DNA from: Caulobacter sp. RHG1
GTDB taxonomy: Bacteria; Pseudomonadota; Alphaproteobacteria; Caulobacterales; Caulobacteraceae
NCBI RefSeq assembly: GCF_013181195.1
Contig: NZ_SMZP01000009.1
Location: forward strand, 1-64,000
Direction of reading: 5' to 3'
Length of the DNA stretch: 64,000 nucleotides
This document shows positions 23,406 through 32,460 of this stretch, in pieces. The translations under genes were made by a program, and so were the position numbers. Under the pieces are notes generated by a model. It saw only the letters and a list, made by a program, of their open reading frames with translations. It was not told the origin of the DNA and did not search any database. Each line of letters begins with the position of its first letter. The stretch's first letter is position 1.

Positions 23406-23716
23406 GGGTTTGGGCGGCGATCGGGCGGCGCGATTTCTTGTGCGAAATCCACGCGATATCCCGCAGTTCAAACGCTGAAAACTTGAGCGCCGGCGCCTCT
23501 GAGAGCGCAATCTGCACCGCTCGCGAAATGAAGGAAATTCTTCAAATTCGCGGAGGATATAAGAAATTTCCCCCGGTTTTCCGACGCTCAAGGCGGACAG
23601 TCGCCTGTTTCCGGCTCGCTAGCATCTACCTCGCACGGACCGTTTCGCCCAAGCGAACCGCCTGATCCGGCGCCCGCGTAGCCAGCAGGCTCGAGGAACG
23701 ATTAATGAGGGGAACG
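23406..23716. promoter_or_regulatory. Upstream region of the TonB receptor with two inverted repeats
   Basis: 311 bp without a gene. It holds GATTTC-N6-GAAATC (23432-23449) and a wider dyad, GGAAATTCTT (23533-23542) with AAGAAATTTCC (23561-23571). AT content is clearly above its surroundings from 23520 to 23580. These are plausible operators for an Lrp-like or other dimeric regulator; which one is not known. Confidence 0.4.
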
Positions 23717-26299
23717 ATGAAAAAGTGGCTCGGCGGCGCCAGCGCCGCGGCCCTGTGCCTGGGAGTTTTTCCAGCACAGGCCCAAACCCAAAACGATAGC
23801 AGTACGGTCGAAGAGGTCGTCGTCACGGGGTCCAACATCGCCACCGGCGGCAAGCTGGTCACCAACGCGACGCCCGTCGATGTGATCAGCGAGCGGACCG
23901 TCAAGGCGACCTCGGGCGAAGCCATCTCGACCTTGCTGAGGTCGCAACCGATCGCGACCGGGGCCTCGCTGGCGCCCACCAACAACGAGTACACCGGCGG
24001 GGGTTCGTCGGTGAACCTGCGCGGGCTCGGCGCCGTCTACACGCTTGTTCTGCTCAATGGTCAACGCTTTGGCGGCGAGGACATCCCCGACTTGGACGCC
24101 GTGCCGGCCGAGGCTGTGCAGAGCATCGAAATCCTGAAGAACGGCGCGTCGGCCATCTTCGGCTCGGACGCCATCGCCGGGGTCGTGAACATCAAGCTCA
24201 AGGAGCGCTTCGAGGGCGTTCAGGCGTTTGCGTCCTACGGCAACACCACCGACGGCGACGCCAGCTACAAGCGCGTGGGGATGCTGTTCGGGACCCATAC
24301 CGACAAGCTAGACTTCGTCGGTAGTCTGGCGTTCCACGAGCGCAACGGCATGGTCAAGGCCGACCGCGAACTGACCGCCAGCCGCGACTATCGCGCCTTT
24401 GGCGGCACGGATCGTCGGAGCACCTCGGTGACGACGCCAAACCGCCTGACGGTCCGCGGCGTCAACTACACGATCGACACCTCGCGCTTCCAGCCCGGCC
24501 AGACCGGAACCTCGCCCAGTGACTATGTCCTGCGCACGCAGGCGACCGCGGTCTCGACGAACGAAGAGGGGACCTTCCCGCCCCAGAAGGGTTTCTCCGG
24601 CCACTGGTCGGCGAAATACGATCTGCTGGGTGATCGCCTGGTGCTGTTCAGCGACGGCTATTTCAGCACCCGCGACCAGAAGTTCGTCGCCCTGGACTCG
24701 CCGATCGTCAACGTCGTGGTGCCCGCCAACAACCCCTACAACCCGTTCGGCGTGTCGGTTGCTGCGGTCTACAAGTTCGGCCCCAACGAATTTGGTCCGA
24801 TCACCGAATATTTCGACACCACGAACCTGCGCGGGACCGTGGGCCTTAAGGGCAAGGTCGGCGACTTCACCTATGAGGGCGGCTACATCCGCTATCAGAA
24901 GACCGTCAAGGAACACTACGTCAACGACATCTCGCTGGCCTTGGCCCAGGCCGCTGCGAACCGGACCGACGCGACGGCCTTCAACCCCTTCGGCTACTAC
25001 GCCAACAGCGCTGCTCAGCTGGCTGGCCTGAGCCCGACGAGCAACTACGAGCTCAAGAACGAGGTCTCGACCCTCTACGCCAAGATGACGGGTTCGCTGT
25101 TCAGTCTGCCGGCCGGTCGGGTGCGGTTCGCCGCCGGCGCCGAGTATCGCGAGATCGATTACACCGCGACCTACGACGCGGGGTGGCGCAACACGGTCTA
25201 CTGGTGGAACGGCGGCGGGCGCACCGATCAGAAGCGTTCGCGCGATAACAAGACGGTGTTCGGCGAGGTTTACGTGCCGATCATCTCCAACACCTCGTCG
25301 AAGGGCCTGAGCTCTCTCGAGGCGACCGGGGCGATCCGCTACGAGAACTACAGCGACTTTGGCGGCGCCACGGTCAAGCAGGCCAGCGTTCGCGCGGGCT
25401 TCCTGGAGGAAAGCCTCTATGTCCGCGCCTCGTGGGCGGAGTCGTTCCGCGCGCCGTCGCTGGCTCAACTCTATGCGGCGCAGTCGCGTAACACCGAACC
25501 GGGCGGCTTCTTCTACGACCCTGTGCGCGGCGGCAATCTGCCGGTCGACCGCATCGTCGGCGGCAACACCGCCCTGAAGCCGGAGCTGGGCGAGTCGTAC
25601 AATGTCGGCGTGGTCTATCTCCCGACCTTCGTCGATCGTCTGTCGGTGAGCCTCGACTACTGGAAGGTTCAGATTACCGACCTGATCGCCGCCCCCGATG
25701 GCCAGGCCCTGCTCAACGGGACGTCGCCCAGCGGTACGATCACGCGTGATCCTGTGACCCGCTACCCCACCCTGGACCTGCGTCTGTCGAACGGTGGCGA
25801 TCGCACCGCTCAAGGCGTCGATCTGGGTGTCAGCTACGGGCTACCGGAGACCCCAATCGGTCAGTTCACGCTGAACCTCAACGCCACCTACACCTTCGAG
25901 TTCGAGGACAAGGCGGGGGCGATCGTCGTTGACCGTCTGGACAACTACAGCGCCGTCTTCGGCCCCATCCCGAAATGGCGTTGGGTCGGCGGCGCGCTCT
26001 GGAGCCACGGCGCGGTCGATGCCGCGGCGTTCGTCCGCTACACCGGCAGCTACAAGGACATCCTGCCCGGCGTGGTCAGCCGACGCGTGGGCGACTATGT
26101 CACCGCCGATCTCCAGGCCGGCTACACGTTCGCCGAGGATGCGCCCGGCCTTCTGAACGGCCTGCGGGTGTATGGCGGCGCCGAGAACGTCTTCGACGCC
26201 AAGCTGCCCTTCGTCGCTTCGTCCACCGATGGCTGGGACCGCTTCCTGGCGGACTATCGTGGTCGCTACCTCTACTTCGGGGTCTCCAAGACGTTCTAG
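23717..26299 (+). CDS. TonB-dependent receptor, probably for peptides or amino-acid derivatives
   Basis: An 860-residue outer-membrane receptor. ATG 23717 is preceded by GAGGGGAACG; ATG 23705 lacks a site. A short signal peptide (SAAALCLGVFPAQAQ) is followed by the TonB box region VEEVVVTGS, a plug with VNLRGLG, TLVLLNGQR and IEILKNGASAIFGSDAIAGVVN, and a barrel ending in GVSKTF. It is of the general Caulobacter/Xanthomonas type without an STN domain. The D-serine dehydratase follows by 139 bp on the same strand and an exported amidohydrolase lies upstream, so import of peptides or N-acyl amino acids is an inference from context. Confidence 0.9.
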   Translation: MKKWLGGASAAALCLGVFPAQAQTQNDSSTVEEVVVTGSNIATGGKLVTNATPVDVISERTVKATSGEAISTLLRSQPIATGASLAPTNNEYTGGGSSVNLRGLGAVYTLVLLNGQRFGGEDIPDLDAVPAEAVQSIEILKNGASAIFGSDAIAGVVNIKLKERFEGVQAFASYGNTTDGDASYKRVGMLFGTHTDKLDFVGSLAFHERNGMVKADRELTASRDYRAFGGTDRRSTSVTTPNRLTVRGVNYTIDTSRFQPGQTGTSPSDYVLRTQATAVSTNEEGTFPPQKGFSGHWSAKYDLLGDRLVLFSDGYFSTRDQKFVALDSPIVNVVVPANNPYNPFGVSVAAVYKFGPNEFGPITEYFDTTNLRGTVGLKGKVGDFTYEGGYIRYQKTVKEHYVNDISLALAQAAANRTDATAFNPFGYYANSAAQLAGLSPTSNYELKNEVSTLYAKMTGSLFSLPAGRVRFAAGAEYREIDYTATYDAGWRNTVYWWNGGGRTDQKRSRDNKTVFGEVYVPIISNTSSKGLSSLEATGAIRYENYSDFGGATVKQASVRAGFLEESLYVRASWAESFRAPSLAQLYAAQSRNTEPGGFFYDPVRGGNLPVDRIVGGNTALKPELGESYNVGVVYLPTFVDRLSVSLDYWKVQITDLIAAPDGQALLNGTSPSGTITRDPVTRYPTLDLRLSNGGDRTAQGVDLGVSYGLPETPIGQFTLNLNATYTFEFEDKAGAIVVDRLDNYSAVFGPIPKWRWVGGALWSHGAVDAAAFVRYTGSYKDILPGVVSRRVGDYVTADLQAGYTFAEDAPGLLNGLRVYGGAENVFDAKLPFVASSTDGWDRFLADYRGRYLYFGVSKTF

Positions 26300-26305
26300 C
26301 ATCGA

Positions 26306-26335
26306 GCCCTCTGTCCCGATCTCGGGGCAGGGGGC
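26306..26335 (+). terminator. Stable hairpin after the TonB receptor
   Basis: GCCCTCTGTCCCGA pairs with TCGGGGCAGGGGGC (two G-U pairs) just past the stop codon. It is very stable but has no T-run downstream. Confidence 0.45.
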
Positions 26336-26438
26336 AAGCCGGCCACCGGCGCCGTTCTTGGGCGGCGCTGGTGAAGGTTGTTCGGTTTAAGGCTGCTTCT
26401 TCGAAACACTTCCCGCGTCAGGCCTGCAAAATGGCCTC

Positions 26439-27716
26439 ATGGGATCTCAAGCCAAGCAGACCAAAGTAGACGATCAAGCAGCGTTGCTCTTTGCTCGCCT
26501 GCGGGCCGGAGCGTCGACGGTGTGGCTCAACCCCGCAGTCTCCGCACTGAACGTCACCCAATCCGATCGCGACGAAATTCAGTGCGCGGCCGAACGCTTC
26601 GCGCGCTTCGAGCCCTTGTTGCGCAAGCTGTTTCCCGGCCAAGGCTGGGATGGCCGGATCGTCTCCGGCCTGGCGCCCTACGCCGATCCGCCGGCCGATA
26701 TGGCCGACACCTGGATCAAGTGTGATCATGCTCTGCCGATGACGGGCTCGATCAAGGCCCGCGGCGGCGTCCACGAACTACTCTGCTATGTCGAGAAGAT
26801 CGCGCGTGACGAGGCGTTGCTGGCGCCTGGCGAGCCGATCGAAGCCCTTCTGGAGCCGCAGGCTCAGGCCGTGCTCAACCTGCATTCGGTCGCCGTCGCC
26901 AGCACGGGCAATCTCGGCTTCAGCATCGGCCTTGTCGCTCGGGCTCTGGGTCTGAACGCCGAAATCCACATGTCGATCGACGCCAAGGAATGGAAGAAGG
27001 AGCGCCTGCGCGCCCTGGACGCCAAGGTCATCGAGCACGAGTGCCACTACACTGAAACCGTAGCCCGGGCCCGCGTCGCATCGACCGGCGGCCAGCGGGT
27101 CCACTTCATCGATGACGAGCAGTCGCGGGACCTCTTCTTCGGCTATGCCGTGGCGGCGCAGGAGGTGGCGGATCAGCTGGCCGAACGCGACCTGACGCCC
27201 AGCCTTGAACGGCCGCTGGTCGTCTACCTGCCCTGTGGTGTGGGCGGCGCTCCGGGCGGGGTGCTGTTTGGTCTGAAAGCCCTGTTCGGCGCGGCCGTGG
27301 TCGGCGTGTTCGTCGAGCCTACTCAATCGGCCAGCATGTTCGCCGCCCTGGCCTTGGGCGGGAGAGAGACGGTGTCGATCCATGAGATCGGCCTGGACAA
27401 CGACACGATCGCCGATGGTCTGGCCGTGCCGCGCGTTTCCAGCTTCGTGCTGGAGAAGGTCGGGCAGGCGATCGACGCCGTCGTGGCTGTGCCGGACGCC
27501 GACATGCTGATCTGGATGCGTCACGCGCACCACGCCAACGGCTTGCGCCTGGAGCCTTCGGCGGCGGCCGCCTTGGCGGCGATGGAGCCGTTCAAAGCCC
27601 AGGGGCTGGGCTCTCCATCGCTGGCCGAGCGACTGCCCCAGGCTGTCCATCTGGTCTGGGCGACGGGCGGCTCTGCGCTGCCCGACGAGGAGTTCTACAA
27701 GGCGATCGCAGACTAA
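26439..27716 (+). CDS. dsdA: D-serine dehydratase (D-serine ammonia-lyase)
   Basis: A 425-residue fold-type II PLP enzyme converting D-serine to pyruvate and ammonia. The PLP lysine is K106 in GSIKARGG, the phosphate-binding loop is ASTGNLGFSIG, and LPCGVGGAPGG is the second glycine-rich motif, all characteristic of DsdA. No DsdC-type LysR regulator or DsdX permease is adjacent; instead the gene converges, with only 13 bp between stop codons, on an Lrp-type regulator. This is one of two families of PLP lyase for D-hydroxy amino acids in the region (see 33879-35009). Confidence 0.93.
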   Translation: MGSQAKQTKVDDQAALLFARLRAGASTVWLNPAVSALNVTQSDRDEIQCAAERFARFEPLLRKLFPGQGWDGRIVSGLAPYADPPADMADTWIKCDHALPMTGSIKARGGVHELLCYVEKIARDEALLAPGEPIEALLEPQAQAVLNLHSVAVASTGNLGFSIGLVARALGLNAEIHMSIDAKEWKKERLRALDAKVIEHECHYTETVARARVASTGGQRVHFIDDEQSRDLFFGYAVAAQEVADQLAERDLTPSLERPLVVYLPCGVGGAPGGVLFGLKALFGAAVVGVFVEPTQSASMFAALALGGRETVSIHEIGLDNDTIADGLAVPRVSSFVLEKVGQAIDAVVAVPDADMLIWMRHAHHANGLRLEPSAAAALAAMEPFKAQGLGSPSLAERLPQAVHLVWATGGSALPDEEFYKAIAD

Positions 27717-27729
27717 AGCCGAAAGCCCG

Positions 27730-28221
27730 TCAGAGCACCGGCTGTCGCGCTTTCTGGGAGAGGTAACTGGCCGCCATGGGCTCCTCCTTTGTCTTGCGCA
27801 TGACGATGTAGGACGAGAACTGGCTCATCTTGCCGAACGCCTCCATCAGGCCGTCCATGATCGCCAGATAGTCGGTCATGTCTCGCGCGACGACCTTCAG
27901 CATGTAGTCGAACTGACCGGCGACGAACAGGCACTCGACCACCTCAGGCGTGGCGCCGACGATCTGCTCGAAGCGGGTCGCCTCATGCTGCCGATGCGAT
28001 TCCAGCGTCACGCAGGCGACGACAGTGACGAAAGAACCGATGGCCTTATGGTCGAAGTGGGCGGTGTAACGCTGCAGGACCTTCTGCTGCTCCAACCGCT
28101 TGACGCGATTGAAGCAGGCGCTTTCCGAGAGGCCGACATCCAGCGCCAGGCGCGCATTGGTGATCCGCCCGTCCTTCTGAAGGATGTCGAGGATCTTCAG
28201 GTCGAAACTGTCAATCTGCAT
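27730..28221 (-). CDS. Lrp/AsnC-family regulator of the M24 hydrolase operon
   Basis: A 163-residue protein: winged HTH (DLKILDILQKDGRITNARLA, then SESACFNRVKRLE) and a RAM domain with GQFDYMLKVVARD. ATG 28221 has AAGGGG upstream; a longer start at 28281 would overlap the M24 gene and is rejected. It is the last gene of a three-gene operon (POT transporter, M24 hydrolase, regulator; 23 bp gap). In ectoine-degradation loci an AsnC-type regulator (DoeX) accompanies DoeA; the resemblance in arrangement is suggestive only. It probably controls this operon and possibly the divergent aldehyde dehydrogenase operon. Confidence 0.88.
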   Translation of the reverse strand: MQIDSFDLKILDILQKDGRITNARLALDVGLSESACFNRVKRLEQQKVLQRYTAHFDHKAIGSFVTVVACVTLESHRQHEATRFEQIVGATPEVVECLFVAGQFDYMLKVVARDMTDYLAIMDGLMEAFGKMSQFSSYIVMRKTKEEPMAASYLSQKARQPVL

Positions 28222-28244
28222 GGCAGGCCCCTTCGGTTGCCGGA

Positions 28245-29426
28245 TCAGTCGATCACGAACAGTCGGCGCTCGAACTTGCAAAGCGTGTCGGAGCCGGTCG
28301 CGGTGATCACGAACGGCTCGGTGATGACGATGGACGCCGTCTCCTGCCAGACCGCCGGCATCAGGTGGAAGGTCATGCCTTCCTCCAGCACCGTCCTGTC
28401 CTCTGGACGCAAGCTGACGTTCAACTCGCCGATCGTGGGCGGATAGGCGATGCCGATGCCGTAGCCGCAGCGCGCGGCCTTGTGCACGCCGTGGCGGCCG
28501 GCGGCCTTCTGCCAGGCGTCTTCGACATCGGCGGCCGTTGCGCCAGGCTTGGCGGCCTCAAGCGCGGCTTCGATCCCGTCAAGGGCGGCCTTCTCGAGGT
28601 CGACCAGCGCCTGGGGCGGCTTGCCCAGGAACACGGTGCGGGCCAGCGGCGTGTGATAGCGATGACGAGCAGCCACGAGCTCGAAGTTGGCTTGGCCGCC
28701 GCGCTCATAGGGCGCGTCGGTCCAGGACAGGTGGGGGGTGTCGACACGGTCGCCGGTGGGCATGAACGGCGGTGAGGCGGCGTACTGGCCGCCGTACTCC
28801 GCCGTGCCGCGCATCAGACTGCGATAGATTTCTGCCGCCACGTCGCATTGGCGCACACCGGGGCGGGTGTGATCGACGGCCGTGCGCATGGCGCTTTCGA
28901 CGATCTTGGCGCCTTGCCGCATCAGGGCCACCTCGGCCGGCGACTTCTTGGAGCGGATCCAGTTCACCAGCAGACTGGCGTCGACCAGAGTGGCGTTGGG
29001 CAGCGACGTTTCCAGAACTTGCTGGGTCTTGGCCGTCAGGTAGTAGCTCTGCAGCTCCGTGCCGATGCGGCCCTTGTCCAGTCCGCGTTCGGCCAGGAAG
29101 GCCGCCAGGAACTGGGCGGGGTGGCGCTCTGCCGACTGCACATAGGTGTCGGGATAGGTGTGGATGTCCTCGTCTTGCAGCCACGTCGTCAGGCGCGCGC
29201 CCCGGGCGTCCATCTGGCGACCCAGCCAGATGGGGCGGCCGGTGTCGGCGGTGACGATCAGGTACTGCTGGACGTAGAACGACCAGGCCTCATAGCCGCT
29301 GACATAATAGAAATTACACGGGTCGCTGAGGATAAGGAGATCCAGCTTCTGTTCCGCCATGGCCAGGCGCACCCGGGCGAGACGGGCTTCGAACTCCGCG
29401 GTTTCGAAAGTCGGCGACGGGTTCAT
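28245..29426 (-). CDS. M24-family hydrolase resembling ectoine hydrolase (DoeA/EutD type)
   Basis: A 393-residue pita-bread-fold protein with the creatinase-like N-domain (ILSDPCNFYYVSGYEAWSFY) and the C-domain. It matches the DoeA pattern as I remember it: SGYEAWSFYVQQ, QSAERHP, SLLVNWIRSKKSP, SLRPEDRTVLEEGMTFH. ATG 29426 overlaps the stop of the upstream transporter gene (ATGA); a longer frame upstream lies inside that gene. Several M24 metal ligands look replaced, for instance DTPHLSW occupies a position where aminopeptidases have a D-x-G, as in the metal-independent creatinase/DoeA branch. DoeA opens the ectoine ring. With no ectoine transporter present, another cyclic amide or an Xaa-Pro peptide is equally possible. 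Confidence 0.82.
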   Translation of the reverse strand: MNPSPTFETAEFEARLARVRLAMAEQKLDLLILSDPCNFYYVSGYEAWSFYVQQYLIVTADTGRPIWLGRQMDARGARLTTWLQDEDIHTYPDTYVQSAERHPAQFLAAFLAERGLDKGRIGTELQSYYLTAKTQQVLETSLPNATLVDASLLVNWIRSKKSPAEVALMRQGAKIVESAMRTAVDHTRPGVRQCDVAAEIYRSLMRGTAEYGGQYAASPPFMPTGDRVDTPHLSWTDAPYERGGQANFELVAARHRYHTPLARTVFLGKPPQALVDLEKAALDGIEAALEAAKPGATAADVEDAWQKAAGRHGVHKAARCGYGIGIAYPPTIGELNVSLRPEDRTVLEEGMTFHLMPAVWQETASIVITEPFVITATGSDTLCKFERRLFVID

Positions 29427-30778
29427 GCGGCGGATCCTTCTGGGCTCTGGACGGCGGCGCGCAGGGCCGCCGAGCGGGCTCGGATGATGAACAACAGGGC
29501 GGCCGCAACGAGCAGGCCGGTCTGGATGAGGGTGAAGTAGGAAGCTAGGCCCAGGCGGTCGGCGTAGACGCCCAGGAAGCCGGCCAGGTAGTTCCCGATG
29601 CCGACAGTCACGTACCAGACGCCGATCAGCAGGCCCGTCAGGCGCGGTGGCGCCAGGCGGCTGATGGTCGAAATCTGCGGCGGCCAGATCAGCACGTCGC
29701 CGATCGAGAAGCACAGATAGCCGGCGACGATCCACCAGGCGCTGTGCAGGCCCGTGACGGCGTGAGCGCTCTGCGCCACCGCACCTTGGAAGAACGCGTA
29801 GCCGATGGCCAGGGCCACGAGGGCGCCGATCTGCTTCAGATAGGGGTCGATGCGAATGGACCGCGCGGCCAGCCGCGTCAGCAGGATCTCAAAGATCGGA
29901 GCCAGGATCACGAAGCCGATGGTGCTGACCGTCAGGAACACCGACGCCGGCAACTCGACGCCGCCGATCGTGCGATCCGTTGTGGACTTTACCATCAGGG
30001 TCAGGACGCCGGCCTTCTGGTAGAAGGCTGTGGCATAGACGGCGGTGAAGGCGGTCAGCAGCAGGATGGCGGGCAGGGCAAGCGGAGGGCGGGTCGCCTC
30101 GGACGCGGTCTGGGCGCTGGCCGCCGTGGGCTTGAGGCCGATATCGCCTAGCAGGGGCGGCGCCTTCAGCGTGTAGAGAACCAGGCCCGCACCCATGCCC
30201 AAGGCCGAAACCAGGAAGCCCCAGCGGAAACCGATCATCTCGCCCAGGGCGCCGGCCAGTAGGGTGCCAGCGACCGAGCCCATCCAGATGCACATCAGGA
30301 AGATGGTGTAGCCCGCCGTGCGCGGATACTCGGGCTGGCGGTCATAAATCCGCCCGACCAGGGTCGAGATCGCGGGCTTCAGTAGTCCGGTGCCGACGAT
30401 GATCGCGCCGAGGCCCAGGAACAGCAGGGCGCTGGCCAGGGTGTCCTGCAGCCCCCAGGTCATGATGAAGAGGGTGAGGTTGCCTAGGAATATGCCGAAT
30501 CCGCCCAGCAGCACGCCCTTGCGCTCGCCTAGCCAACGATCGGCCAACCAGCCGCCGGCGGCGGGAAGGCAGAAGGCCAGGCCGGCGAAGATTCCGTAGG
30601 CTTGCAGAGCCTGATCGCGGCTCCAGCCCAGTCCGCCATCGGCCGATGCGCTGCTCAGGAACAGCACAAGCAGGGCCACCATGCCGTAATAGGAGAAGCG
30701 CTCCCAGAACTCGGCGGCGGCCACGAGGTAGACCCCGGCCGGTTGTTTCCACAGGCTCGTTGATGGTGTGCGCGTCAT
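29423..30778 (-). CDS. POT-family peptide/amino-acid-derivative transporter
   Basis: A 451-residue inner-membrane protein with about twelve to fourteen hydrophobic segments, AEFWERFSYYGMVALLV (the exact ExxERFxYYG POT signature), GGWLADRWLGERK after TM2 and GTGLLKPAIS in TM4. ATG 30778 follows AGGA. It is the first gene of the operon that continues into the M24 hydrolase through an ATGA overlap, so it is the likely importer of that enzyme's substrate. It is clearly diverged from the POT protein at 17067-18374. Confidence 0.9.
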   Translation of the reverse strand: MTRTPSTSLWKQPAGVYLVAAAEFWERFSYYGMVALLVLFLSSASADGGLGWSRDQALQAYGIFAGLAFCLPAAGGWLADRWLGERKGVLLGGFGIFLGNLTLFIMTWGLQDTLASALLFLGLGAIIVGTGLLKPAISTLVGRIYDRQPEYPRTAGYTIFLMCIWMGSVAGTLLAGALGEMIGFRWGFLVSALGMGAGLVLYTLKAPPLLGDIGLKPTAASAQTASEATRPPLALPAILLLTAFTAVYATAFYQKAGVLTLMVKSTTDRTIGGVELPASVFLTVSTIGFVILAPIFEILLTRLAARSIRIDPYLKQIGALVALAIGYAFFQGAVAQSAHAVTGLHSAWWIVAGYLCFSIGDVLIWPPQISTISRLAPPRLTGLLIGVWYVTVGIGNYLAGFLGVYADRLGLASYFTLIQTGLLVAAALLFIIRARSAALRAAVQSPEGSAA

Positions 30779-31041
30779 GTTTCCTCGCGGCCTGCAAAGC
30801 TAGGCCTAGCGCATGATCCCGCTGCGCGCCCGCAATGTCCGCCGTTCGGTGCGTCCTTCACGAAAGAATCTTCTGCGACGGATTGTGCGGAATGAGCCAG
30901 GCCCTGGTTTGGGTTTGCGGGGATCAATCTGAAGGGGTTTCTGAAAAAACGCTCAATCGCAGAAGATCGCTTCGTATGCCGTGCGGCGGCTGGAAGTCTT
31001 GCGGCGTGCGCCTGCCTAGCCTTGTGGCGAAAGGCGGGATC
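30779..31041. promoter_or_regulatory. Divergent promoter region, POT operon / aldehyde dehydrogenase operon
   Basis: 263 bp between divergent operons. Two similar dyads stand out: AGAA-TC-TTCT within CGAAAGAATCTTCTGCGA (30861-30878), and GAAG-ATCG-CTTC (30962-30973). A related element, CGAAAGAAGATTTCTTCG (20010-20027), lies upstream of the amidohydrolase gene. They could be sites for the Lrp-type regulator of this cluster. No convincing gene lies here; both strands show short open frames without ribosome sites. Confidence 0.4.
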
Positions 31042-32460
31042 ATGTTGCCATCTACTCTCCAGCAGGCGTCTCAGAAGGATTATGCGGCGACCTTCGCCGT
31101 GCATGATCCTGCGACCGGAAGCCAGATCGGGTTCGCACCGGATCAGACTCTGGCCGACGCGGACGAAGCGGTCGCCAGGGCCGCGGCGGCGTTTCCGGCC
31201 TGGAGCGCTCGACTGGCCTCGGAGCGAGCGGCGTACCTGCGTCGCTGGCGCGACGCCCTGGCCGCGCAGGCCGACACTCTCGCCGAACTGATCACCCAGG
31301 AGCAGGGCAAGCCGCTGGCCGAGGCGCGCGGCGAAGTCGCCTACGGACTGGGCTTCGTCGAGTGGTTCGCGCAGGAAGCCGTGCGCGTGAACGGGTCAAT
31401 CATCGCCAGCCATCTGCCAGGGTCACGCCTGATGGCGACGCCGGCGCCGCTGGGCGTGGCGGTGGCGATCACGCCGTGGAATTTCCCCCTCGCGATGATC
31501 CTGCGAAAGGCCGCAGCAGCCCTTGCCGCAGGATGCACGGTCGTCGTCAAGCCGTCGCCCGAAACGCCCCTGACCGCGTTAGCCATTGCCGAGGCGGCGC
31601 AGGAGGCTGAGTTTCCCGACGGCGTTTACGCCACGCTGACCGGCGCCTCGCCGGTGCTGGGCGAGCGCCTCGTCGCTCACCCCCTGGTGCGGGCGGTGAG
31701 TTTCACCGGATCGACGGTGGTTGGGCGCCGCATTCTGCGCGACGCTGCCCCGACCGTGAAGCGGGTGCTGCTGGAGCTGGGCGGGCACGCGCCCTTCATT
31801 GTCTTCGAAGACGCCGACATGGACGCGGCCGTCGCCGACTGCGTCGGCGCCAAGTTCGTGACGTCCGGCCAGGACTGCCTGGCGGCCAATCGCATCTTCG
31901 TCCACCGAAGCGTGCACGATGCGTTCGTCGACAAGCTGGTGACGGCGACCGCCGCGCTCAAGGTCGGACCGGGAACCGACCCCACCGTCGATCTTGGGCC
32001 GATGATCCATGCCGGCCAGGCGCAGGTCTGCGCCGACCAGGTCGAGGACGCCGTCGCCAAGGGCGCGGTCGTCCGGTTCCAGGGCTATTGCCCCGAAGGC
32101 GAGGCCTATTTCGCGCCCGTCATCCTGGATGGCGTGCGTGAAGACATGCGGATCTTCCACGAAGAAACCTTCGGCCCCGTCGCGCCGGTCATCATCTTCG
32201 ACGACGAGGACGAGGTGATCCGGCGGGCCAACGACAGCGTCTATGGCCTGGCGGCCTACATCCAGACCGCCGATCTGGCCCGCGCCCTGCGAGTCCAGCA
32301 GCAGCTCGACTACGGCATGGTCGCAGTCAACACCGATCGCATGACCGGACCGCCGGTGCCCTTCGGCGGCCGGCGTCAGTCAGGCCTTGGCCGGGAAGGC
32401 GCCCAGCAGGGCCTGCTGGACTTCACCGACATCAAATATCTCTGCCTCCATCAAAGGTGA
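31042..32460 (+). CDS. NAD(P)-dependent aldehyde dehydrogenase (succinate-semialdehyde / DoeC type)
   Basis: A 472-residue ALDH-superfamily enzyme. Catalytic C279 in TSGQDCLAANR, general base E245 in LELGGHAPF, cofactor loop FTGSTVVGRR and the PWNFPLAMI motif are present. ATG 31042 follows GGCGGGA; the frame is open further upstream without a ribosome site. It overlaps the aminotransferase by GTGA, so the pair should run in sequence: amine to semialdehyde to acid. GabD-like enzymes oxidise succinate semialdehyde; in ectoine degradation DoeC oxidises aspartate semialdehyde. The substrate here is not decidable from sequence. Confidence 0.9.
   Translation: MLPSTLQQASQKDYAATFAVHDPATGSQIGFAPDQTLADADEAVARAAAAFPAWSARLASERAAYLRRWRDALAAQADTLAELITQEQGKPLAEARGEVAYGLGFVEWFAQEAVRVNGSIIASHLPGSRLMATPAPLGVAVAITPWNFPLAMILRKAAAALAAGCTVVVKPSPETPLTALAIAEAAQEAEFPDGVYATLTGASPVLGERLVAHPLVRAVSFTGSTVVGRRILRDAAPTVKRVLLELGGHAPFIVFEDADMDAAVADCVGAKFVTSGQDCLAANRIFVHRSVHDAFVDKLVTATAALKVGPGTDPTVDLGPMIHAGQAQVCADQVEDAVAKGAVVRFQGYCPEGEAYFAPVILDGVREDMRIFHEETFGPVAPVIIFDDEDEVIRRANDSVYGLAAYIQTADLARALRVQQQLDYGMVAVNTDRMTGPPVPFGGRRQSGLGREGAQQGLLDFTDIKYLCLHQR

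Noticed and set aside
30775..31104. 109-codon minus-strand frame between the divergent operons
   Set aside because: No ribosome site, overlaps both promoters and the dehydrogenase start, no recognisable motif.
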